DNA of 38,424 nucleotides, from assembly GCA_013138735.1 (NCBI GenBank), contig WTCE01000130.1, positions 1 to 38,424 on the forward strand, in the 5' to 3' direction. Within the stretch, counting starts at the first letter, position 1, and every line of letters starts with the position of its first letter. The notes beneath the pieces are model-generated. The model did not search any database and had not been told where the DNA came from. It worked only from the letters and a program-made list of their open reading frames with translations. Both the position numbers and the translations under genes were made by a program. Of this stretch, positions 1-6,981 are shown piece by piece. This stretch comes from Crocinitomix sp. GTDB taxonomy: Bacteria > Bacteroidota > Bacteroidia > Flavobacteriales_D > Crocinitomicaceae.

Positions 1-90
1 AATTCAAAAATTAAAGCTTTTAGATCTCAATTTAGAGGCGTTAGAGATGTCAATTATTTCCTTTTTAGATTAGAGAAAATTTTTGCTTAA
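1..90 (+). CDS. C-terminal end of an IS transposase (partial)
   Basis: The first 29 codons of the window are open and end in TAA at 88-90. The peptide contains KIKAFRSQFRGVRDVNYF followed by LFRLEKIFA, which I recognise as the usual C-terminus of ISAon1/ISL3-type DDE transposases common in Bacteroidota (typically ...FNAKIKAFRSQFRGVR...FFLFRL.KIFA). The rest of the gene lies outside the window, so it cannot be judged whether it is intact. The 90 bases that follow, up to the convergent WG-repeat gene, would contain the right end of the element, but no terminal inverted repeat can be assigned without the left end. Confidence 0.7.
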   Translation, partial: NSKIKAFRSQFRGVRDVNYFLFRLEKIFA

Positions 91-180
91 CACTCAGATA
101 ACAACAACAATTGTACTTGATCCAAAAGACTTCGAACTGAAATTCGCAACAAGAAATAGAAGAGGCAAGAGGGTTTTCAT

Positions 181-2199
181 TCAATCTAAATTTATACGTT
201 GATGACATCCGGTTTTTTGAATTACGTAATAACCCTTTTCATCTATTTTTATTGGATAATTAGATTGGAATAGCATCTTACCGTCTGTATTGATAATGTA
301 TTTGCCTACAAGTTTTACTTTTTCTCCATCAAAACTAACTGTACTACTATCGATTTGTATTAGCTTATTGTTGTTGATTTGAAACATAAATCCTTTCCGA
401 ATGATTTGTTTTGTATTCACATCATAGGAAGTGCAACTATCGGCTACAAGTTCGAGGTTTTTATTATACCAATCATGATAATAACCATGATGCGCAATTA
501 GACTACTATCGAATGTGGTCCGGAAATTATCATAGATAATCGGGAATAGTTCATTGCCTTCAAGATCAAACAATCCTTTTTTGCTGCCTTTTCCCAAAAT
601 AAAGTAAGCCAATTCAGAATGTGTGGCATATTTGTAGTTTCGTTGAAGTGGTCTAACGTTATCATATTCAAAATTAAAAATAACTTCTCCATTTGGATTC
701 AATCCACCAAATTTTCCGTTTTTATCTTGAAAAAAATGAACATCTATCCACCAATCCATTGTCCTAACGCCACCTTCATCATAAATTTCAATTGATTTAA
801 TTTTTTTGTAGTTAGAATTGTACACATCTAATTGAACAGCAATCGCTGCTCTTTTATCCTTGTCATAAACATGTTTAAAAGCATAAAAAACGAGTGCATT
901 ATGATGCGTTTTCCAGTTTATTTGGTTGTAATTTGGCGGTATTTTTTGACCCGTTTCATAGTTTAAAAGTCCTAACTTACAGGTGTGATACTGAGGCTCA
1001 TCTTCAGCTTCTTTTTTTACCGCTTTTATTTTTCTGTATAGAAAAATAAAGGGTTCTTTCTGAACCAATTTATTCGATTTATTTTCGGCACCAGTTTCTT
1101 CATAAAATTGATCAACATTTACGTTATCATAATGAATGGTTAATCCTGAATAGGTGCTGACGATTGGTAAATTGTTTTTACTACGAAAAATTTTTTTGAA
1201 CGAATCGTCTAAAATTGACCAACCGTTCTTGTCTATCGCAACAACTTTATCGAACAAAAATGTCACTTCTTTATATTTTTGGGATTGTTGTTTGGTGCGC
1301 AAATTATAAACAGTTTTAGAGTGATCCGAATTAGTTACAATAAGGTAATCGTGCGATACAGTCGTTGCAATAAATTCTTGGATAGAACAATCTTCTACTA
1401 CAGGTCGATAATTATAAAATTCGACTTGCGGTACTGGTTCGTTTTGTTGGAAAACAAGTTCTCCATTGGAATTATAAATCGTTTCCCCATTTCCGTCGCT
1501 GTGTTGAAATCGATAGTTGGCCTCGCTTGAAGGATCAAATTCATAATGATATTGAATGGATAAATAGGCGTTTTTTACATTTGGAATGAATAAGTCTTTA
1601 TTCAGATCGTAAATTCCCTTAACACCTTTATCAGTAGCTTCAAACAAATGGTCAGAATACACAACCGCCGAGCCCTCTTCCCAAAGACTTGACTCAACCT
1701 CTTTTAGATGCGAAAAACGTGGTATTACTGTAGTTGTGAAGTCCAAATCCATTAAGCCATATAAATTGTTTTGCTCGAAAATGATCGTGGCGTTGTTTTT
1801 CAACGTAAGACTTTGATAACCGGCAGGAAGAACTATATTATTGTCACGATCTATTAAGCCCCATTTATTATTTAATTGAAACTGAATATAAGTCTGATTA
1901 CCATGTGCTAATGAATCATACAAGAAAGGAATTATCACTTCATTATCAGCATTGATCATTCCAAATTTGCCTTGTTTCCTTGCATAATAATAACGCGTAT
2001 GATAAGTGTTGGCAGTATCCCGTAATTGATTCTGGAAGATGCATGTATAAATGTGCGGTATTAATTGACGAGCTTCAAGAGATAATCCGTAAATATTGTT
2101 GAAGTAAGAATGTTTTATAATTTCATTGTTCTGCTGCCCAAACCCTATATAATTCGAAAAGGTCAAAATCAAAAAGATCAATTGTAAATAGGGCCTCAT
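181..2199 (-). CDS. secreted WG-repeat protein
   Basis: About 672 residues. A hydrophobic signal peptide (MRPYLQLIFLILTF..., ending near GFGQQ) points to export. The body contains WG-type repeats: KFGMINADNEVIIPFLYDSL, KWGLIDRDNNIVLPAGYQSL and LYGLMDLDF in the N-terminal third, then KFGGLNPNGEVIFNFEYDNV and KKGLFDLEGNELFPIIYDNF in the C-terminal third. Each is a short beta-strand unit with a Gly-Leu/Met-hydrophobic-Asp core and a following ...iiP..Yd motif. Such proteins are envelope beta-rich scaffolds of unknown role. I chose the ATG at 2199. A TTG five codons upstream (2214) is also open but would only lengthen the signal-peptide n-region. There is no lipobox and no clear T9SS tail. The gene stands alone, divergent from the cold-shock gene. 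Confidence 0.8.
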   Translation of the reverse strand: MRPYLQLIFLILTFSNYIGFGQQNNEIIKHSYFNNIYGLSLEARQLIPHIYTCIFQNQLRDTANTYHTRYYYARKQGKFGMINADNEVIIPFLYDSLAHGNQTYIQFQLNNKWGLIDRDNNIVLPAGYQSLTLKNNATIIFEQNNLYGLMDLDFTTTVIPRFSHLKEVESSLWEEGSAVVYSDHLFEATDKGVKGIYDLNKDLFIPNVKNAYLSIQYHYEFDPSSEANYRFQHSDGNGETIYNSNGELVFQQNEPVPQVEFYNYRPVVEDCSIQEFIATTVSHDYLIVTNSDHSKTVYNLRTKQQSQKYKEVTFLFDKVVAIDKNGWSILDDSFKKIFRSKNNLPIVSTYSGLTIHYDNVNVDQFYEETGAENKSNKLVQKEPFIFLYRKIKAVKKEAEDEPQYHTCKLGLLNYETGQKIPPNYNQINWKTHHNALVFYAFKHVYDKDKRAAIAVQLDVYNSNYKKIKSIEIYDEGGVRTMDWWIDVHFFQDKNGKFGGLNPNGEVIFNFEYDNVRPLQRNYKYATHSELAYFILGKGSKKGLFDLEGNELFPIIYDNFRTTFDSSLIAHHGYYHDWYNKNLELVADSCTSYDVNTKQIIRKGFMFQINNNKLIQIDSSTVSFDGEKVKLVGKYIINTDGKMLFQSNYPIKIDEKGYYVIQKTGCHQRINLD

Positions 2200-2347
2200 A
2201 ATTAATAAACGCAAAAGTCTGAAAAAGGTACTGAATTAACTGGATTAAATGTAATATAAAGTCATTTAAAGACTCCTTATCTAGTGATTCATTATCAGTT
2301 TAATTTAAATAAAGAAACCATTGTTCACAAGTTATTACCTAAAACGC

Positions 2348-2378
2348 ATTGATTTCTGAGAATAAGAATGTACATTTG
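2348..2378 (+). promoter_or_regulatory. Bacteroidota-type promoter of the cold-shock gene
   Basis: TACATTTG at 2371-2378 is an exact TANNTTTG (-7) box. ATTG at 2348-2351, 19 bases upstream, is one mismatch from the TTTG -33 element. The predicted transcription start is about 2383, roughly 140 bases before the start codon. Motif match only; no expression evidence. Confidence 0.6.
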
Positions 2379-2381
2379 TGC

Positions 2382-2401
2382 CGTCTTAAGGGGTTAAGAC
2401 G
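2382..2401 (+). promoter_or_regulatory. 5'-end hairpin of the cold-shock mRNA leader
   Basis: CGTCTTAA-GGGG-TTAAGACG is a perfect 8-bp stem with a GGGG loop. It begins at the predicted transcription start and so would cap the 5' end of the long leader of the cold-shock-domain gene. This position suggests a transcript-stability or temperature-responsive role; that role is inferred. Confidence 0.55.
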
Positions 2402-2524
2402 CTAGTTATTGTTCCAGGTTAATCCTAAAAAGAAGCGAATCCTCGTTTCATTCTCTGATTGTTTTTCCTTCTTCAATGGCTAAAACGCCTAGGTGCGATA
2501 ATATTTATAAACGAAATAGAATTA

Positions 2525-3061
2525 ATGGGAAGATCGAACGAAACCTTTAGTAAAAAAGAAAAAGAAAAGAAAAAAATTGCTAAGCGTAAAGAAAAGTTAG
2601 CCAAAAAAGAGGCTAGAAAAGAAAACGCGACTAGCGGTAGCTTAGACGATATGATCGCTTATGTTGATGAAAATGGTGTAATTACAGATACTCCGCCGGA
2701 TCCGACAAAAAAGAAAAAAGTGATTAAAGCAAGTTCAATTGAAATTGGCGTTCCAAAACGTGAGGATATTGAAATTGATCCAGTACACCAAGGAATTGTT
2801 GCATTCTTTAATGACGAAAAAGGATATGGCTTTATAAAAGATCTTGAATCTCAAGACAGTTATTTTGTTCATATTAACAATACAAAAGAACCTATTTCCG
2901 AAGGCAATAAAGTTTCTTTCGAATTGGAGTCTGGACCAAAAGGCCCAGTTGCTGTGAAAGTTTCAATTGTTAAGAATGAGCCAAAACCAGCACCGAAACC
3001 TGCACCAACTGCTGAGGCGGATGCTAAGGAAGAGGAAGATGCAAAGGACGAGGAAGAGTAG
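2525..3061 (+). CDS. cold-shock-domain RNA-binding protein
   Basis: 178 residues from the ATG at 2525. Residues 1-35 are a highly charged Lys/Glu helix (KKEKEKKKIAKRKEKLAKKE), followed by an acidic linker and a KKKKKVIK stretch. The cold-shock domain lies at about residues 88-150 and carries both RNA-binding motifs: KGYGFIKD (RNP1) and DSYFVHI (RNP2). The C-terminus is Pro/Ala/Lys then acidic (EEEDAKDEEE). The MGRS-E-F-KKEKEKKK start is a pattern I know from Flavobacteriia cold-shock proteins with a basic N-terminal extension, which is why I reject an upstream start 22 codons earlier. It likely binds single-stranded RNA as a chaperone in the cytoplasm. A long leader of about 140 nt fits cold-shock-type post-transcriptional control. 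Confidence 0.88.
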   Translation: MGRSNETFSKKEKEKKKIAKRKEKLAKKEARKENATSGSLDDMIAYVDENGVITDTPPDPTKKKKVIKASSIEIGVPKREDIEIDPVHQGIVAFFNDEKGYGFIKDLESQDSYFVHINNTKEPISEGNKVSFELESGPKGPVAVKVSIVKNEPKPAPKPAPTAEADAKEEEDAKDEEE

Positions 3062-3099
3062 TTGATAACGCTTGTCCTTAATAGGGTAAAATATCAATT

Positions 3100-3849
3100 A
3101 TGACTTTATACGGCAAATTTTCTCCCTTCATTTTATTGTTATTAATCTATTCATGCGGAAGTGCTTCTGTGAATGATATGGATGAAACCCCACTTGATTC
3201 TACAGCCCAATTAATGGAAAACGTTATTGGAGCGCATGGAGAATTAGGGAATTATGTTTTCACTTTCAGGGAAAATGGCTATTCCTTTGAAATTACTGAT
3301 TCTACTTACAAGTACACTAAAGTCGTACGCAATGATTCAACGCTGCGTGAAGATGCGTTAACAAATGATGCTTTTGAACGCTATGAAAATGGTGAATTGC
3401 TGAATTTGAGTCAAGAAGACGTTGATCGATATTCAGAGTCTCTAAACTCTGTGATCTATTTCACTTGTTTACCCCTTAACCTATCTGATCCCGCTGTAAA
3501 CAGAAGCTTGAAACCTTCGGTCAAAATTCATGGTAAATCATATGACGTTATGGAAGTAACCTTTGATGAAGAAGGTGGCGGAACAGATCATGATGATGTT
3601 TTTTATTATTGGTTCAATACTGAAACACATATTATGGATTATATGGCCTATAGTTATGCTGTGAATGGAGGAGGAGTGCGATTCAGATCCGCTTACAATT
3701 CAAGAATGATTGATGGCATGCGCTTTCAAGATTATATCAACTATGGTGCTCCGGTTGGCACTCCTTTAGATAGTTTACCCATCTTACTGGAGACAAATCA
3801 GCTAGAAGAGCTTTCTAGGATTGAAGCGGAAGATGTGCTTTCTTTTTAA
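3100..3849 (+). CDS. lipoprotein, DUF6503-like
   Basis: 249 residues with a lipoprotein signal peptide: basic start, hydrophobic ILLLLIY, then a lipobox with Cys at about residue 19 (IYSCG). The mature protein has motifs I associate with Flavobacteriia DUF6503-type lipoproteins: an AHGELGNY segment near the start, a FRENGYSFEI segment, a YEVM-like hydrophobic strand and a HDDVFYYWFNTETHIMDYM segment. This architecture is reminiscent of lipoprotein-carrier (LolA-like) beta folds that bind or shuttle acyl chains, but that link is not shown here. It sits 38 bases after the cold-shock gene in the same direction, with no obvious promoter between them, so co-transcription is possible. Confidence 0.65.
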   Translation: MTLYGKFSPFILLLLIYSCGSASVNDMDETPLDSTAQLMENVIGAHGELGNYVFTFRENGYSFEITDSTYKYTKVVRNDSTLREDALTNDAFERYENGELLNLSQEDVDRYSESLNSVIYFTCLPLNLSDPAVNRSLKPSVKIHGKSYDVMEVTFDEEGGGTDHDDVFYYWFNTETHIMDYMAYSYAVNGGGVRFRSAYNSRMIDGMRFQDYINYGAPVGTPLDSLPILLETNQLEELSRIEAEDVLSF

Positions 3850-4549
3850 ATCCCAACGGCCACAAATTCACACATCTAGTAAAAAGATCAATCAATCACA
3901 ATAACAAGTCCTGCGCCACTTGAATGTTAAAAAATCGATTTGATTTGGAAAACATTAATCCATGAATTGAAGTTTAGTCAATAGAACGCAGATGACACAG
4001 TTCCGAACACTTGTTATTTGAAAACCCAACGAAACTTGCATAAAATAAAATGGATCCCTCCTGATTTCATACCTATCCATTAAAGCCTTTTCATTTATTT
4101 TAATCTGCGAACTATCTGCCCGATCGGCAGCATCAGCATTCTATTAATTGACAACCCCTGTGAAAAACACAACAATTCAAATGGAAAAAACAAAGTCAAA
4201 ACGTATTGATAATTCTACACTTCGACTAGTTCGGCGCGGCGCATTGTTAAGTTCCAATTGATCAGGTCAAAATTGAGGATCAGTTACAGAAATCAGGGAA
4301 GAATTGGTTATTCGTAATATACTGATTGTCTAAATTCAGGATTTTGAGTTATGAAAAACTTCGATAAGGAGTTAAAGCGGTCATAGGCGTTCGTCGGAGA
4401 ATTGATTTTATCAAAGCACATTATTAGAAAGATCGGGAAGCTCCCGTCGCAGAGCAGGGAGATCACCCGACCGCACTTATAATGTGGGCAGTGAAAATTG
4501 ATTTGAGAATGTGCCCTCCGAATTTAAGCCCTGCTAGGAGACTTTTTTG

Positions 4550-4575
4550 GTACTTTTTGGTCGAGCAAAAAGTAC
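4550..4575. repeat. 10-bp inverted repeat (REP-like)
   Basis: GTACTTTTTG (4550-4559), loop GTCGAG, CAAAAAGTAC (4566-4575) is a perfect palindromic hairpin. I recall very similar ...TTGGTACTTTTTG-N-CAAAAAGTAC... units as widespread intergenic repeats in Flavobacteriia, but this is from memory. It is far from gene ends (700 bases after a stop, 250 before a start), so a simple terminator role is unlikely. Confidence 0.6.
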
Positions 4576-4704
4576 GATAGTTTCATTGTAAGAATAAGTA
4601 TTAATTCATCATTAAATTTGAATATGAAAGGATGTCATAACTTTTACATATAGTCCTCAACAATTGGTCTTGATCCAAATAAACCCAAGTCAAAACACAT
4701 AGAG

Positions 4705-4731
4705 AATTGCACATTGATAATTGCACATTGA
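4705..4731. repeat. tandem 13-bp direct repeat
   Basis: AATTGCACATTGA occurs at 4705-4717 and again at 4719-4731, one base apart, and is followed by a degraded third copy (AAAATTGA). This type of low-complexity intergenic repeat is familiar from Bacteroidota spacers. No function is evident. Confidence 0.55.
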
Positions 4732-4799
4732 AAATTGAGAAAATCCTATGCACGCATAAAATATTCAACCCAAATCACTAACGCTTACATAATTTCCTG

Positions 4800-4807
4800 T
4801 ATTTTTG
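4800..4807 (+). promoter_or_regulatory. -7 box of the nitronate monooxygenase gene
   Basis: TATTTTTG matches TANNTTTG exactly and lies 19 bases before the ATG at 4827, giving a leader of roughly 14 nt. No convincing TTTG was found at the -33 distance. Confidence 0.45.
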
Positions 4808-4826
4808 TTAGAAACAGAATAAAAGA

Positions 4827-5789
4827 ATGGCTGAACGTAAATCATTATCCGATATTTTAAACATTGAACACCCCATTATTATGGCGCCTATGTTCCTTGT
4901 ATCGAATGCAAAGATGTTAATTGCTGCAGGTAACAGTGGAATAACAGGAGCTGTACCAGCTTTAAACTATCGAACAGATGAAGCGTTTCGCGAAGCCATC
5001 AAAGAAGTACGCGCAAATACCAAAGGACCAATTGGCGTTAACTTAATCGTTAATAAATCCAACCCAAAAGTACCGCAGCAACTCAAAACCTCAGTTGAAT
5101 TAGGAGTAGATTATATCATTACTTCTTTAGGTAGTCCAAGAGAGGTGATTAAGCAATGTAAACCAAAAGGCATTAAAGTGTTTTGTGATGTAGTTGACTT
5201 GAAGTTTGCGCTCAAAGTGGAAGAAATGGGAGCGGATGCTGTAATTGCAGTAAATAAAGAGGCTGGGGGACATGCTGGACCGACTTCTCGCGAAGTATTG
5301 ATTCCATTATTGGTTGAAAAATGTACTATTCCAGTCATTTCAGCAGGTGGAGTCGGGAATTATGAGGAATTACAAGAAATACTGGCATTAGGCGCATGCG
5401 GCGCTTCAATAGGGAGTGTTTTTATTGCAAGTGATGAATCAGACGTTTCAGATGAATATAAACAAGCCTGTGTTGATTATGGCGCCGAAGATATTGTGAT
5501 GAGCACAAAAGTGTCTGGAACACCATGCACAGTTATTAATACACCCTACGTTCAAAAGATTGGCACAAAACAAAGCTGGCTTGAAAGAGTTCTAAGCAAA
5601 AACAAAAAACTAAAGAAATGGGTTAAGATGTTGACCTTTGCTAAGGGAATGAAAGCCTTGGAAAAATCTGCCTTTAGTGCAACTTATAAAACCGTTTGGT
5701 GCGCTGGTCCAACAATTGAACATGTTACTGCTATTAGACCAATTAGTGATATTGTGAAAGAGTTGACGGAGGTGAAGAGCAAAGCTTAA
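4827..5789 (+). CDS. nitronate monooxygenase / 2-nitropropane dioxygenase family flavoprotein
   Basis: 320 residues, the usual family length. It is an FMN-dependent TIM barrel that oxidises alkyl nitronates, or acts as a related flavin oxidoreductase. Visible motifs: HPIIMAPMF at 15-23 (flavin-binding start of the barrel), GPIGVNLIV in strand 2-3, EAGGHAGPTS near residues 145-154 with the catalytic His, ISAGGVGN near 170-178 and GACGASIGSVFIAS near 190-203 (FMN phosphate binding). The C-terminal extension has a Lys-rich segment. No signal peptide, so it is cytoplasmic. The gene converges on the next gene with stop codons overlapping in a TTAA palindrome (5786-5789). The true substrate cannot be told from sequence, because many members are annotated from homology alone. 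Confidence 0.9.
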   Translation: MAERKSLSDILNIEHPIIMAPMFLVSNAKMLIAAGNSGITGAVPALNYRTDEAFREAIKEVRANTKGPIGVNLIVNKSNPKVPQQLKTSVELGVDYIITSLGSPREVIKQCKPKGIKVFCDVVDLKFALKVEEMGADAVIAVNKEAGGHAGPTSREVLIPLLVEKCTIPVISAGGVGNYEELQEILALGACGASIGSVFIASDESDVSDEYKQACVDYGAEDIVMSTKVSGTPCTVINTPYVQKIGTKQSWLERVLSKNKKLKKWVKMLTFAKGMKALEKSAFSATYKTVWCAGPTIEHVTAIRPISDIVKELTEVKSKA

Positions 5790-6457
5790 TCACACTCACT
5801 AATTCGACCAACTTCAGTCAATGTTCCGTTTATTAGTTTGAATTGTATTTGAACGGGCGAACGCTTAAATCCAACTTTACATTCTTCTGAATCTTCCGCT
5901 ACAAGGTATTTATTATCATTGTCCGCACTAAAATTCCCTAAATGTTCAACTTCCGTATGTAAAATCAGCTCTTTTTCTATTGGATCATATTCAAATAGAT
6001 GACCACGACTAATCGCATAGCCATTGCTGCAAGTCATACGCATAAAGAGATCTTTGGTGCCATCAAAATTGAAATCAATATAATTTAAATCGAAGTATAA
6101 GCTGTTAAATGCTAAATCGAATTTTTGAAAAACCAAAACCCATTCGTTCATTTTTAGCTCATACAAATGGATGTTACAAGTTGAATCCAATTGCTCAACG
6201 TATATAGCATTTTGAACGGAGTCATTTAATAAAAATCCTGATTCAAAAGCTTTGAATGGCTTCGTTTCAAAACAGTCGGAACTGTCCAGAGCTAACGAGT
6301 TGCGTAAACTTGTCTTTAAAAAATCTTTTTCGGTTAGTTCATTACCTAAAGGAACAGAAGAAACGTCAACAACTTCAATGCACGTTGTTTCCTCACAAGC
6401 GAAAAAAAAAGGGACGAACAGAAATGTAAAAGTCGTTATAATTAAATGACGTGGCAT
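5786..6457 (-). CDS. lipoprotein with an XAC2610-like C-terminal region
   Basis: About 223 residues from the ATG at 6457; a longer in-frame ATG at 6496 is possible. The N-terminus is a lipoprotein signal (MPRHLIITTFTFLFVPFFFAC, Cys at 21). The middle and C-terminus contain LYFDLNYIDFNFDGTKDLFM, an aspartate-rich DxNxDGxxDL calcium-loop-like motif seen in FG-GAP-type and XAC2610-type proteins that report on protein surfaces. The function is unknown. It is the last gene of a minus-strand group with the 6538 lipoprotein and the TonB receptor, 80 bases downstream of the former. Its stop overlaps the stop of the convergent nitronate monooxygenase gene by four bases. Confidence 0.6.
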   Translation of the reverse strand: MPRHLIITTFTFLFVPFFFACEETTCIEVVDVSSVPLGNELTEKDFLKTSLRNSLALDSSDCFETKPFKAFESGFLLNDSVQNAIYVEQLDSTCNIHLYELKMNEWVLVFQKFDLAFNSLYFDLNYIDFNFDGTKDLFMRMTCSNGYAISRGHLFEYDPIEKELILHTEVEHLGNFSADNDNKYLVAEDSEECKVGFKRSPVQIQFKLINGTLTEVGRISECD

Positions 6458-6537
6458 AAACAACAAAAAAGAAATCCTAGAAAAAGGAAGTTGCATCAGC
6501 TCAAAACGCTTGCTCCAAACTCAAAACTGTAATGAAA

Positions 6538-6921
6538 TTATCTTACTCCAATAAACTCAGCAGTATTAATTCCTTTATTATAAGTGAACTTCAACTTATT
6601 TTCATCTGAAATAAAGATAAAATCGCTTAAATAAGGATCCGCTTGAGAAACTGGCTCAACATTGATTCCATTTGAAGTCACTAAAACATCAAAATTCACA
6701 AAATCATTCCCCGCTACAGTAACTTTATTATCATTTAAGGCCGTAACCAAAACTTGATAGCCACTTGAAGTCAACGTATCATGGTCGTCAAAAGAACCTT
6801 CAAAAGATCCTGTATAAGTTCCTGACATAGTAACTGCAGGCTCTTTATCTTTTTCACAACTAGTTAAAACCGCGAAGCCAAAAGCAAGAATGGCGAAACT
6901 ATAAATGATGTTTTTTTTCAT
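6538..6921 (-). CDS. small lipoprotein
   Basis: 127 residues. MKKN start, a hydrophobic stretch (IIYSFAILAFGFAVL) and the lipobox LTSCEK mark it as a lipoprotein. The remaining ~100 residues look like a small beta-barrel or beta-sandwich (MSGTYTGSFEGSF..., then alternating hydrophobic strands ending KLKFTYNKGINTAEFIGVR), the style of small lipocalin-like Bacteroidota lipoproteins. I cannot name a family. It follows the TonB receptor gene by 60 bases on the same strand, so it may be an accessory surface protein of that transport system. That link is context only. Confidence 0.7.
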   Translation of the reverse strand: MKKNIIYSFAILAFGFAVLTSCEKDKEPAVTMSGTYTGSFEGSFDDHDTLTSSGYQVLVTALNDNKVTVAGNDFVNFDVLVTSNGINVEPVSQADPYLSDFIFISDENKLKFTYNKGINTAEFIGVR

Positions 6922-6981
6922 GGTACAATTTTTTTCTGTGTCTAAATTAAGAAAAAGGGATGATTAATTAAAGAACCAAAC

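Larger units (their letters stand above)
3850..4799. other. gene-free intergenic stretch
   Basis: About 950 bases without a credible reading frame on either strand. It contains at least two repeat-type elements (4550-4575 and 4705-4731) and a few short GC-rich patches (for example around 4430-4480) that contrast with the AT-rich surroundings. It looks like decayed or repeat-derived spacer. I see no RNA gene I can name. Confidence 0.6.

Noticed and set aside
2459-2524. Earlier start of the cold-shock gene (22 extra residues)
   Set aside because: The extension has no family match, and the conserved MGRS...KKEKEKKK start is at 2525. The predicted leader also occupies this stretch.
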